Source: Dryocosmus kuriphilus (Eukaryota; Arthropoda; Insecta; Hymenoptera; Cynipidae). Taken from it: DNA of 64,000 nt. The translations under genes were made by a program, and so were the position numbers. The stretch is taken from NCBI GenBank assembly GCA_038277395.1, contig CM076193.1:78158198-78222197 (forward strand), read 5' to 3'. The notes beneath the pieces are model-generated. The model was given only the letters and a program-made list of their open reading frames with translations, made no database searches and was not told the origin of the DNA. Below, piece after piece: positions 42,893-55,817 of the stretch. Numbering within the stretch: position 1 is the first letter of the stretch; the number at the start of each line of letters is the position of its first letter.

Positions 42893-44099
42893 TTTTACAT
42901 TCTAATCAGAGAAGGTATTAGATTTATGTAAAATTTGACTTTCGCGGAATTTCATGAAATATCCACGTTTTGAGACCCCCTGAGTCAGAAAAAACGGTTT
43001 TTACGACGGTGCCTGTCTGTTGTCGGCGTCGTTGTCGTCGTCGTCGTCGTCTGTGGTCGCGATAACTTTCGAAGGACTAATCGGATTGGGTTGCGATTTG
43101 GCACACTTCTTTAATGCGTAAAAATTAAGGACGAGTTCGTTAACCAGCCACTTTTGACCAACGGTTATGGTTTTATCCATCAAAAACGGTTTTCACAAAA
43201 TGAAAAAATCCATTTTCCGGCTAAACTATGAGAGATACAAGAAAAATGTAAGAAAGTAAAATTGTTCACCTCAAAAAAATGTACAAATTTTGTCTAAACT
43301 ATTTTTTAATAAAGTGAACGGTTTTTGTTTTAATCAAGAAAACGATATTAAAATTTTAAAACTCTGGTTTCCCGCCAAAATATTCAAGATACAAAAAAAT
43401 GCTAAAGAACAAAGTTGTTCAATTCAAAAATATTTACAAATTTTGTTTTAACCCATTTTTTGATAAAATGCACGGTTTCTGTTTTAATCGAGAAAACGTT
43501 ATTTAAAAATAAAAAATTCAAATTTCCCGACAAACTATGCAAGATTTGCAAAAAAAATAATAAACAAAGTTGTTCACCTGAAAAAGATCTACAAATTTGC
43601 TCTACCATTTTTTTGAGCAGACGCGTAGTTTTTGAGTTATTCGTGAAATATGTTATGAAATATAAAGAAAACCACTTTTCAGCAAAACTATGCAAGATAT
43701 GAGAAAATATCAACAAGCAGAATTGTTCACCTTGGAAAGAGCTACAAAATTTATTTATAAGACTCATCGTTTTACTTTTAAGAATCGAAATCCTGTATTG
43801 TGAACATTTGGAAAATCACTAAAAAACTTTACCAATCTACAATGTGTTTTAAAAAAAATGTAATTATCGAGCGTGAAGCGCGAGTGTCATGATGAGAATG
43901 TATTCCTTAAGGGCGACAGAGCCTTAAGTAAAATAATTTCTTTTGTAATTTTTAATTTAAAGGTTTATACGATCCGTAAACACAGAGCGCGTAGCACGAG
44001 GTGAATAATCTATCGAGCGCGAAGCGCGAGTGCCAACAGACGCGCGCTCATACTTCGCGCGAAGCGCGCGACGAGAATGTGTCCGCGAGGCGGGTAGAT
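42893..44099 (+). mobile_element. GH repeat, complete copy, inverted to the previous one
   Basis: ACATTCTAATC at 42897-42907 (one base changed), four tandem units, an internal GATGAGAATGT near 43893, then GACGAGAATGT at 44070-44080 and a terminal stem-loop GTCCGCGAGGCGGGT (44081-44095). Together with 41591-42612 it forms an inverted pair separated by about 280 bp of unrelated sequence. Confidence 0.87.
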
Positions 44100-44482
44100 T
44101 TTTAGACCTAGAATGAGCAAATAATTTTCTTTTTTTGTCGAAATAAAAACTCGAAAAGGTAGGTTTGAAATAGTTTGCCCTCAACTCGCCCACTTAAATT
44201 TTTTGGCGCAAGAACCATTCAAATTAAACGATTTTTCGCAAAGATAAAAATCGAAAACTTTAAAACAGTTTTCATTTTTCATCTCTTCGAAAAATTATTT
44301 TATCTGAATGGTTCTTGTGTCAAGAAATGTCTTCTTAAGTTCAGGAATTGAGGGTAAATTGGTTCAGACCGTTTTAGTTTTGTTTATCAAAAAAAGTAGA
44401 ATGTGCCGCGGGACATGCGGTAGGAACGGAGTTCACGCTGACAGACAAGAAGTGTGTACGCATTTGTGTCTGTCGCTCTCTC

Positions 44483-44982
44483 NNNNNNNNNNNNNNNNNN
44501 NNNNNNNNNNNNNNNNNNNNNNNNNNNNNNNNNNNNNNNNNNNNNNNNNNNNNNNNNNNNNNNNNNNNNNNNNNNNNNNNNNNNNNNNNNNNNNNNNNNN
44601 NNNNNNNNNNNNNNNNNNNNNNNNNNNNNNNNNNNNNNNNNNNNNNNNNNNNNNNNNNNNNNNNNNNNNNNNNNNNNNNNNNNNNNNNNNNNNNNNNNNN
44701 NNNNNNNNNNNNNNNNNNNNNNNNNNNNNNNNNNNNNNNNNNNNNNNNNNNNNNNNNNNNNNNNNNNNNNNNNNNNNNNNNNNNNNNNNNNNNNNNNNNN
44801 NNNNNNNNNNNNNNNNNNNNNNNNNNNNNNNNNNNNNNNNNNNNNNNNNNNNNNNNNNNNNNNNNNNNNNNNNNNNNNNNNNNNNNNNNNNNNNNNNNNN
44901 NNNNNNNNNNNNNNNNNNNNNNNNNNNNNNNNNNNNNNNNNNNNNNNNNNNNNNNNNNNNNNNNNNNNNNNNNNNNNNNNNN
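44483..44982. other. Assembly gap, 500 N
   Basis: Exactly 500 undetermined bases, a placeholder of unknown true length. Reading frames crossing it (44308-45077) are artefacts. Confidence 0.99.
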
Positions 44983-45295
44983 TTTTGCTTCCTCATAGAG
45001 GAAACTTTGTAGTCGTAACAATTTCAAATATTTTTAAAATGATTTACCTAAACGTATCTCAGTTAATAAATATCTAATGGACGTATAACGTCATTTTTTG
45101 TTAACAGGATAACTTAAAGACGGTTCTAGATAAATTTATGAAATTGGAGGGCCTATTTTCAGAACTAATATCTCGAAACTAATGCAAGGATTTTTCAAAA
45201 TATTGAGTTTTACATTTTTTATGTAGTTTATAATTTTTGAAAAATAGGTTCTTTATATCAAAACTTTGTTCATTAACATAATTTAAAGCTCATGC

Positions 45296-46322
45296 ACGCG
45301 CTACGCGCTCGGTGTTTATGGATCCTATAAACCTTTACATTAAAAATTCCAAAAGGAACTATTTTACTTAAGGCTCTATCGCCCTTAAGGAATACATTCT
45401 CATCATGACACTCGCGCTTCGCGCTCGATAATTACATTTTTTTAAAACACATTGTAGATTGGTAAAGTTTTTTTTTGATTTTCAAGGTGAAAAATTTTGC
45501 TTATTAATATTTTCTCATATCTTGCAAAGTTTTGCTGAAAAGTGGTTTTCTTTATACTTCATAACATATTTCACGAATAACTCAAAAACTACGCGTCTGC
45601 TCAAAAAAATGATAGAGAGCAAATTTGTAGACCTTTTTAAGGCGAACAACTTTGTATATTATCATTTTTCCGTATCTTGCATAGTTTGGCGGGAAATTTG
45701 AAAATTTTGATTTTTAATAACGTTTTATCGATTAAAACAAAAACCGTGCATTTTACCAAAAAATGGTTAAAACAAAATTTGTAGATATTTTTGAATTGAA
45801 CAACTTTCTTCTTTACCAATTTTTTGTATCTTGAATATTTTGGCGGGAAACCAGAGTTTTTAAATTTTAATAGCGTTTTCTTGATTAAAACAAAAACTGT
45901 TCATTTTATCAAAAAATGGTTAAGACAAAATTTGTAGATATTTTTGAGATGAACAATTTTACTTTCTTACATTTTTTTTGTATCTCTCATAGTTTAGCCG
46001 GAAAATGGATTTTTTGACTTTGTGAAAACAGTTTTTGATGGATAAAACCATAACCGTTGGTCACAAACCGCTGGTTAACGAACTCGTCCTTTCTTTTTAC
46101 CCCTTAAAGAAGTGTACCAAAGCGCATTCCAATCCGATTAGTCCTTCGAAAGTTATCGCGGTCACAGACGACGACAACGACAACGACGACAACAGACAGA
46201 CAGACACGGTCGTAAAAACCGTTTTTTCTGACTCAGGGGGTCTCAAAACGTGGAGATTTCATGAAATCCGCGAAAGTCAAATTTTACATAAATCTAATAC
46301 CTTCTCTGATGAGAATGTAAAA
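45296..46322 (-). mobile_element. GH repeat, hairpin end partly lost
   Basis: Starts in a GCGCTACGCGC hairpin (GTA loop) and ends at GATGAGAATGT 46308-46318. It carries the longest open version of the ORF-like block (46035-46343, beginning MMDKTITVGHKPLVNELVLS and open through the microsatellite to the terminus). Confidence 0.87.
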
Positions 46323-47064
46323 ATCTTACGCTCTTTCTCATAACAAAAGATAAAAATGCTGCATAGGGTTCATAGAAATGCATTAAAAGTTGTGAATATA
46401 GTTGCAATAGTCAATGCAGTAGTTCACTTAGTTTTGAATAGTTGAAAACTAAGTTAACTAAATATTACATTGACAATTCCAACTACTGTAATTAAATCTG
46501 GCTCCGAAAAAACAGTATAGTATTGCAATTATAAAATGAATTCCTTGTTCGGAAAAATATTGGCTGATCTGTTTAGTATTTACAAACCGTTAATGACCAA
46601 CTGAGGACATATTAATTTTGACAAAAAAATAATTGCTTTTTCAAATGAGATTTTAAAATTCGAAATCTTTCTCCATGAGTAAGAAGCAAATTCATTTGAT
46701 AACATTCATGAAGATTTTAGGTTCTGGCATATAGCAGAGACTGGGATTCCGAATGTTTTCAGGATGGATAAGTTTCATAATTCGGAGAGACCAGACAGAT
46801 CTTTGGTGAGAGGAGGAGGGCAGGCAGATTAAGCTGTAACCTCGGAACCAACGAGTCAACTGATTCGATATCCTAAAGAGCTAAATTGCTCGTGGGCGTT
46901 GGGCTACTTAATACATCGTAATGCAAGTCACCAACTGACTATATGACTGCATAAAGCAAAAGATGAAATGTATTAAAAATTAAGTAACTTATTATGTACA
47001 TACGATTAATTTCCTGACTTATTTTAAGATGTATAACATAATTTTATTCTATATAATTAGTCCC
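46323..47064. other. AT-rich spacer, nothing recognised
   Basis: No frame, inverted repeat or known family identified between the GH copy and the long-TIR element. Confidence 0.45.
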
Positions 47065-50000
47065 GTCAAATTAGCCTCTAGAGACCCCATTTTCTGCAAA
47101 AATTCCAAAGTACACTTTCATTATTGGAAATAGTTTTAATAAGTAAGTAGAGTGATAATATTTGAAGGAGAACCACGAATTTTGTACGCTAAGTTAACAA
47201 AAAACAATTAAAGTTGGATTTCAGCATTTTTTTTTTTCAAATTTATGTCTGCGGTTTGAAAATCACTGATTTTAGCGGAAAAAGTTCTTAATAAAGTTTT
47301 CCTTCTAAACACAAAAAAGTCAGTGAGAGCACCCCTCTCCGTCTATTAGTTTACTTGCAAATTGAGAAAAACCACAAAATTCGTAAAAATCGCAAATCCT
47401 TAATAACTTTTTAAAAAATTACTTCTTTACATTGGCATTTTAGGAAAATATAGTACTTAATAGTACAAAATAGCATGCCAAATTTCAAGTGTCTATAAAT
47501 TATATATTTTTCTTGGAATGGTAACGATATTTCGAAATTTTTTTATTTTCACGATATTAGTGTGGGGTAAAAAATTTGTCACTTTGGACGCCGTTGCTTG
47601 ATTTTTCAAAAAAGGAGCAAAATTTTAAATAGGAGCGTTTTCTGGCAGCAATTGTTTATAAAACGATTAATTAAATTTCTTTCAGAGATAACATTTAAGT
47701 CCGATCAAAGTCGATAAAAACTGCAAAGGCAGTCGATCAATAAAAAAAAAAAAGTCCACACTAGGAACCAAGTTACGTTTTTTTTAATAGCAAGCCATTG
47801 CTCCGCAAATAAATAAAATATTGTCATATTTTAAATCAGGAATTGCATTTAGAGACTTGCACTTTATGCATAATTTGCAATGGTTGCTGTAAAATAAAGT
47901 TGCAATTGTGAAAGCTGTGTCGGAAGAAAGGCGATCGGGCATGTACGCGCGACGGCGCCGTCGGAGATGGAGTGGGGGTACGGTTGCGCGCTTACAGCTC
48001 CAAACTGAAAAGTAAGCTCAAATCGGGGCGCTCGAAAAAAATATCGTAAGTTGGCAAAAAATGCTCGTATCTTGCTCTTTCTTTTTTCATTTCGAGGTAG
48101 CGCGAGCAGAGCTAACTTTAATGTCGTCAAATTTAATGTTGGAATTTATTTTTAAAAAGCTAGTATATTTCATTTTTCATGTTTGCATTTTTTCTTTTTT
48201 TTTTATATTAGTTAATACACTTAAATTAGTTAGGTATAGGGAGTTGCATAAATAGCCTTTCATTTCAAAAAGTTGCATTTATTTTTACATCAGAAAACAA
48301 TAATACATAAAAGCTTATTTATATATCTAACATAAACCGCTGTTTTTTGATCCCAATTCATCTTCATTCTCGCTATTCACATCATCATACTCGTCATTTA
48401 CATCGTCATTTAATATTTCATCTTCTAAACTATCTGTCTCTAGTAAAATCGGTTCGATGCTTGGAGCAAGACTGCCCATAACAGTTAGTACAAATATCCG
48501 AACATCGAAGACCGTAATTTCTTACAACTGCAATTCATTTTGTTGCAACCCGTTGTGCATTTGCATAAAATACATTGTAATAAGTTTTGTGGAATAAGAA
48601 CATCCTTTGGGTAAACCGGTTGTAGGCCCATTGCTGTTGCTTTCCATCCCCATTTTGGTATGTTTTTAGAATTTCCCCAGCCACTTCTAAATCCGTAAAT
48701 GTGTTCTATATGAATGTTGAGCACTTGCAGCTTCAGTCGGGGTAGTACTTCAAGTTTAAAAGATGATTTTATCGATGATTTTTTTTAAACAATAAATATC
48801 TTAATGAATTCAATTAAATTTCTTCATTTTTACTATTGTATAGCAATCTAATTACTTTATTACCAGCCTCAGCAATACTATTATTGTCAGCATTAAAATC
48901 ATTAAAAATTTGCGCTATATTTACTAGAATCTCGCTTTTATCAAACAGTTCTGTTAATTTATTTTTCCCTTGCCTATAAAATGCTTAAGTGGTATCGCAG
49001 TCACCAATTGCGTTTAAAAATGCAACTACGTGTTTTAAATTTGGATGCTTAAAACTATGATTACTATAAAGTTTTTCATGAATCTGGCCTTTTCCAGACT
49101 TCAAAAAAATAAATAGTTTTATTAAACGGAGTAACTGTGTTAAAATTACAGCAAATCGATATCTTCGCCAAAAATCATCGAGTTTGCAGCAGTATTACCT
49201 ATTTCAATTGCGATTTCTACGATTAAACTATATCAGCATCTTCTACAGCTTGCAGCGTACGAAATACAGCTGCAGCCAAATCTTCACTGAGTATCGCAAT
49301 AAGTCTATTTTCATTTTTTTCATTAGATAAAAACAGTTTCTTGTGAAAACGTTATATTCATAGATCGTTGAAACGCTACTTCCTCGACCAATTTGTCGTG
49401 TAATTCTACGTGCTCGTTCTGCGCTTTTGGTGTATAAATTTGTAGAGACATCAGGATATCCGCCAAAAACTATAACACTATTTTTGGAATAATATTTTTT
49501 GACGTATGTAACGTACTGATCAAAATAGAGTTTATGCTTTCGTCTTGTCGCCATAATACGCGATGCAAAAAAAAAAACCACCGTCAATTATGTGTACTGC
49601 ATTTTCTAAACGATTAATCTTATAGATTCTTGTAATGGTAAAAAATTTTTATGAAATAAGATTTTTTTTTACGCATAAAATACAGGGCGCAAGTTTTTTG
49701 AAAGTTTTCCATGTCGTCTTTTTTTTCGATATGCAGCGAAATTCTTAAAAATGGGTCTATAGGTATAACATCACTGCCGACTTTAATCGAAGAATTCACA
49801 GCTCGAAGTGATAAAATTCTATTTTCCTTTGAAATTTGACATCGTCAAAGTTTTTTTTTCCTATTAGCAAGTCCCAAACGACGCTATTTTAAAAGCTTCG
49901 TGATAATTAATATTTTCAATTGCTTTTAAACCCGTACTAATCGACATTAAAAAGTCTGATTCAGGGAATGGATCGTGTTTTTAATAATCTTAATAGTTTT

Positions 50001-53000
50001 ACTCGGTCATTATTATCTCTACTTACTCGAGAAGATCGTAAGTCGACATGTTGTTCAGAAGTAGCTGAAAATTATTGCAAAAATTTTCCAAAGCTTCGGA
50101 AACTTCATCAAGTAACAGCATAGACAGAATCGATTTGGCTAACACACTTTGCGTAATTTCTCTACCATTTGTTAATCCGCCCACAATTTTCATGGATCTC
50201 ATGAGTATTTGCTCGATTGTCATGTCTGACCAAAATGCCACACCAATATTTTTCAGATCTTCTAATAGTAAAATAGCCTAACTCAGTAAATTTTTGGTAT
50301 TCATTTGTATCCATTCTTCTCTCAAGGTCAATCATGTCTTGAAGATATAAGTGAGCACTTTTAGCGTATAAAAAGTGTCCACTAGCATGAAAAATAGGCA
50401 TCATTTGTTGTAAACTATGTAAGTGTAACTTCCGGTTTCCACTTCTTTTAGCTTCAATAAACTGTCTTAAAATAAGAATCATTTCTATATATTGAATCCA
50501 TAATTTGGCTGTATAGGCCGTTATTTTTAAAACCTCGAGACGATTCGAAAATTTGTTTGAAATAATTTTAATCTCATCAGTTATTTTTGCAATCAAATCT
50601 TCACAACCATCATAATATTCAGTAATAACAGATTATTTAAGCAATTTGTCTCCTCGGTAGTAAAAATTCATGGAAGATAAAATATGTTCAATTAAAACAG
50701 ATTGAATGAGAAAATGATCTCTGACGGCTCGTGAGTATGCATGCCCGGATAAAATTTTTGGTACCGATGATTCTGCATAGATTTCTGAAAATAATTCTTG
50801 TAAGCCGCTTTCCTCCGTAATATATCCTACAGCGCCAATATACGACATCACAGTATATCCAGCTATCTAATCGCAGTATGGAATCCACTGTTATTTGTAT
50901 CTAGCCAATAAGGGTTTCAAATAAACGGTTGACCAAAGGTCATAATATTTTTGGCCTTTAGATTTGCACTCGCGATCGGCTTGTAATAATACTGTAAAGA
51001 TGGTATCATATTGACTTGGAGGGTTATTTACGAAAGGTGAAGTTAAAATTTTTGATGTAACGTAATTTCTACCATTCATACACTGCTCCATAAATCCACT
51101 CCAGCTCGGAATCATGTGTGAATTAGTTTTTTTTGCATAATGCCAAATAAATCTGTTTCTGTTATTTCATCTTATTTGAGACAACATTTATAATATTTAA
51201 ATCCTTAATCACAATATTTTTTAGCTCTGCATAAATGCCTCGATCGTATGTTTTAACGTCGGCATATGCAAATCGTCCAATGTAATTTGTAGTTGGAATT
51301 TTTTTTCAGTCGTTTAATTTTTTTATTACTGCTAATCGATGAGCTTGAAGTCAAACACATAATACCACCCACTGAATGAAAAGTATTCAATCCATTCATG
51401 GTATTAGTATTATGGTCAGCATTGTCATAAACAAATTGTACAAATGAATTCTCATAGTTATATTCTTGAGGATCGTTTAAAATTGATGCCTCGAACAATA
51501 ATGTTTCTTGATATGAAGAACACAAGCCTAAATATGGCAATGATTCAATAAGATCTTTACTAGCATATTTTTTATGCATCATAGACGAGAGTCGAGCAAA
51601 AGTGGCGATATAAAAGATCGCGGCCTAACACTAGAAATTAAACTATGACTATAGAAATTAACTCTGTTATCCCACTTTGCATTTTAAAAATCGAGTCTCA
51701 TTCTTTTTAATGATTGTATTTAAAAATATTTGTAACGCCTTGGGAAAAGTCATCACTAACATTTTCTAAAAAATAATTTGGTGCAGGGTAGTGAGTCGTA
51801 TCGCATACTTGAGAAGGATGTCTTGTAATACAATAAGAGCAGCGGTCTTGACAAATTCGCTCACGTTCTTCGTCTTCACTTGCTGAACGATTTTTGTACC
51901 AATTATCGGACAATATTTTTCCTCCAATATCTCGAAAACTAATAATCGTGTCTATTTTTGAAGCATGAAAAAGTATATCGTTTTGAAAATATTCTTGCAA
52001 ATGTCTAAGTAAATATCTAATTTTGGAACTGTGTGCTCATAATTAATTAAAATATCCGAAAGTGATTTTTTAAATTGGCACACTTCTTTATGTGCGTCTA
52101 AGTAATCAATAAAAAATTGAAAGCTTGAGTTATTGATATGAATGTAAGGTCGTCCTATGAAACTGCCACTTAAGCATGAATGAAGAAAATTGTTATAACA
52201 GGCACTATGATAACGGGCACCTTGTGCTACAATATCTTGTACTCCAAGAAGACGCGCAAAAACAGTATTACCAATCATCACTTCTTTCTTTCGCATACTG
52301 AAGAACATTAATTCGAGTGTCTGGTTTTTGAAACAATTGAAAAGTGTTTGCAATACTCAGCTCTTGACTTTTGTGGCGCTCTATCAATTGTATCTGAAGC
52401 AAGACCGCATAAAAGGCACCATTGACGAAAATCAAATCCTTGCTCACCTGATGATCGTCTTGAAGTCGAAGGTATAGATTGCATATTTTTCAGTGCACTG
52501 ACGATACTTCTTTCTCGATTGTACATAACAAGCAATAGAACTACTATGTACAGTAAGTGACGTCAATTTTTTCATATTATTATGCTTTCCATGTTTCTCT
52601 ATGCAAACTAGATTGCATAAGAGTTTTCATTCCTCCTGCTTTGCAAGTTTTTAACGTTTGATCATCCGACAAATCTAAGTCACAAATTATGCACTTCGAA
52701 GTGGACATAGTGCTTCAAATTTATCTGTAAAACACAATCACAATAAAACGATTACTACACTGCGATAATTTTCAATATTCTTATAAATTTTAAAATTACT
52801 TAAAACTAAATGTTACATCAATAAGTTTTACGTACATAAAATGAAAAAGAATATAACTTCATGAAAAAATAATTTTCAAAATCTCGATTAATAAGTTCAC
52901 TTATAGTATTGATTTATACTTTGCTTAAAACTGATCTACTTATAAAAAAAAAAAAACAACATGGGAATTCAATACACTACGCAAAATGTATAACAAGAAA

Positions 53001-54580
53001 TATGTTATTGTATCTTAATAAACTTAATGTTTTATTATTATTATTATTACTTACGTTATTTTTTGAAAAATGCAGCAAACAAAAGTGAAGTATTCGTCCT
53101 TTAAAAATATATCACTTAACACTTAAAATCGCAATACCGACGCTTGAAAAAGAAATTTTTACAGCACTTAAATTCACTGCTCTCTGTTTCAAACTGGTAA
53201 CGTTTGGTTATAATAGTTCGGTTGCACGAACCTCACAGTTCAGTTACAGCTCACCGCACGGCGCATGCACACTTTTGTACTGAATTGTACTGAAATTTAG
53301 ATATATAGAGAATATTAAAGTGATACATATATTAATATTTTTAAAAAGCGTAATTATTTAAAAAAAAATGTTATTATATTAATCTAATGTTTTTTGAGTA
53401 CACCTCCGAATTATTTTCTTTTAACCTCCTAGCTTATTCGAACTGCGCAAACTCGCATTGCGCACGCAGTCCCGTTATGACGCTTTCCCCTAATTTTTAT
53501 TGTTTAAATAAATTCCAACCTTAAATTTGACGACACTGAAGTTATTTTCTGCTCGCGCTACCCCGAAATGAAAAAAGAAAGAGCAAGATACGAGCATTTT
53601 TGACCAACTTACGGTGTCTTTTTTCCCGAGCGCCCCGATTTGAGCTTACTTTTCAGTTTGGAGCTGTAAGCAGGCGACCATACCCCCACTCCGTCTCCGA
53701 CGGCGCCGTCGCGCGTAAATGCCCGATCACCTTTCTTCCGACACAGCTTTCACAATTGCAGCTTTATTTTACAGCAACCATTGCAAATTATGCATAAAGT
53801 ACAAGTCTTTAAATGCAATTCCTGATTTAAAATATGACAATATTTTGTTTATTTGCGGAGCAATGGCTTGCTATAAAAAAAAAACGTAACTTGGTTCCTA
53901 GTGCTCGTAGATAAACGGCTTTTTTTTTTTAAATTGATATAAAAATCACTGCTTTTTGCAGTGGACTTTAGTCGACTTTGATCGGACTTAAATGTTGTCT
54001 CTGAAAGAAATGTTAATTAATCGTTTTATAAACAATTGCTGCCAGAAACGCTCCTATTTAAAATTTTGTGGGTTTCTAAAAACTTTATTGAAATGTAACT
54101 CTTCCACTTTACTCTCAAGCAATGGCGTCCAAAGTGACAAATTTTTTACCCCACACCAGTATCGTGAAAATAAAAAAATTTCGAAATATCGTTATCATTC
54201 CAAGAAAAACTATAATTTATAGACACTTGAAATTTGGCATGCTATTTTGGACTATTAAGTACTATATTTTCCTAAAATGCCAATGTAAGCAAGTAATTTT
54301 TTTAAAAGTTATTAAGGATTTGCGATTTTTACGAATTTTGTTGTTTTTCTCAATTTGCAAGTAAACTAATAGACGGAGAGGGGTGCTCTCACTGACTTTT
54401 TTGTGGATAATTTAATAAGGAACAACTTCGTATTAAGAACGTTTTTCGCTAAAATCAGTACTTTTCAAACCGCAGACATAAATATGAAAAAAAAAATGCT
54501 GAAATCCAACTTTAATTGCTTATTGTTAACAATAATAAAATTGTACTTTGGAATTTTTGCAGAAAAATATCTAATTTGAC
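47065..54580 (-). mobile_element. 7.5-kb element with about 1.08-kb inverted arms, unnamed family
   Basis: The arms 47065-48154 and 53508-54580 are inverted near-identical copies; the outer ends read GTCAAATTAG and its complement, and CTGCAAAAATTCCAAAGTAC lies just inside. Each arm has a GC-rich stretch with the palindrome CGACGGCGCCGTCG (47951; right arm near 53700). One decayed gene lies between the arms on the minus strand (52708-48328). The target duplication is not clear. The arm structure and lack of host genes support a DNA transposon. Confidence 0.8.
48328..52708 (-). pseudogene. Cysteine-rich transposon-type protein, unnamed family, decayed
   Basis: ATG at 52708 opens MSTSKCIICDLDLSDDQTLK, the first CxxC. 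LTVHSSSIACYV follows; then a second CxxC (CLLCGLASDT, about 52405) and VAQGARYHSACYNN (about 52210). The middle has LGLCSSYQETLLFEASI and FVYDNADHNTNTMNGLNTFH (about 51430), ...SWSGFMEQCM, a block where TFDQP is expected but TFGQPF is read (about 50925), GYITEESGLQELFSEIYAES, AKSAHLYLQDMIDLERRMD (about 50350), FTIRRSEKYW and IEQILMRSMKIVGGLTNGRE. The C-terminus is Cys-rich (LLQCILCKCTTGCNKMNCSC, then CSDICTNCYGQSCS after a frameshift) with an acidic tail to TAG at 48328. Many stops and frameshifts. I recall this motif set from uncharacterised multi-copy arthropod proteins; the function is unknown, transposase is inferred from the inverted arms. Same family as 63433-64000. Confidence 0.7.
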
Positions 54581-55645
54581 TGCATTAAATGCCGCTTAAA
54601 AGATTACCAGAAGTTTACATTAACTTTGCAGATATGGTTCGAGTAGGACTAATTCGATTACAAATTTACGTCCACTACATGTAAAAAATAAATCCGAAAG
54701 ATATTTTTGGGAGTCTTAATCCACTTTTGAAAAAAATTATCGATTTAGATTTGACTATTTAAGGGTGATTGACATTTTCCACACTTTCTTCGATTAATAA
54801 ATTTTTTCTAAAAATATTTCAATAAAGTAATTATATCAAAGCACAATTTACATTAGTAAAGTTTCAAAATTTTAAACGAATTCGTTTAGAAATTATAAAT
54901 AAGAAACTTTCCAAAATGTCTCGTAATGTAACCATCCCAAACTACAAATATAAAATGAAGAAGATAATAATCGAAAAGAACGTTCAATATTTTCGAGTTC
55001 ACGATTTCTAAGATCCCTTCAAAGTCTGTCCCACCAGTTTGTCTGGTCACGTGGCATTTCTATTTTAGGATAAAACTAGAAAATAATTATTCAAACTATT
55101 TGTAATGCGGACTAAAATTTTAAATTATTTTAAGAAGATTTTAATATAGTTAATAATAATTAATTTATCAACGTTTATTTTAAATTTTCTTTGGGATGTT
55201 GATGTAAGTTGCTGGCTTTAGGGTCAGGTGAAATTGAATACAATTAAATTTCTTGAAACGTTTCGGTACATGATTTTACTGTGACGTGACGTCATCACAT
55301 TCCAATGTTCAAACGAAAACATATAATGTGCTGTCTCTTTCTTACCCCCCCCCCCCCCCCCCCCCCTCTCTCTCGCTCTACAATGTAGGTATACACCATA
55401 AGGAGAGAACAGAATCGTAGTGGATGCGTGTGTTCTCCCACCTACTGGCTCCGCGTGTTGTGGCACATATCTGCTACATGGGGCAAACGGCGTCAGTACG
55501 TGAGCGCCGGATTGAATTTATTTCCATTAAATAATTATTTTCTATTTAAACTTGTATGTAAAAGTAAATGCGCATGAAAAAAATTTAATTTTGAGAGCAA
55601 GAGAAAAATGTCATAGGAATGCCTTACAAATTGTACAATTTTAAC
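54581..55645. other. Spacer with a C22 tract, nothing else recognised
   Basis: AT-rich to about 55200, then mixed sequence with 22 C at 55345-55366 followed by CT repeats. The minus-strand frame at 55224-55466 contains the resulting poly-glycine and is not credible. Confidence 0.45.
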
Positions 55646-55817
55646 GGGCAGTATACTTTTCGCTCTCGACCTGCACAGGTAGATACTAATACACGGCTCC
55701 CTGAGGGGAGCGAACGTTACAATACTATGCTATACCATACAATATTATACAATGTCAAAATATTTTGAATGAGAATTTTGTCCACATAAAAGTTTAAATC
55801 GTAAAGCATATAGACTT

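Noticed and set aside
44308..45077. Four long frames at 44308-45077
   Set aside because: They consist almost entirely of the 500-N gap.
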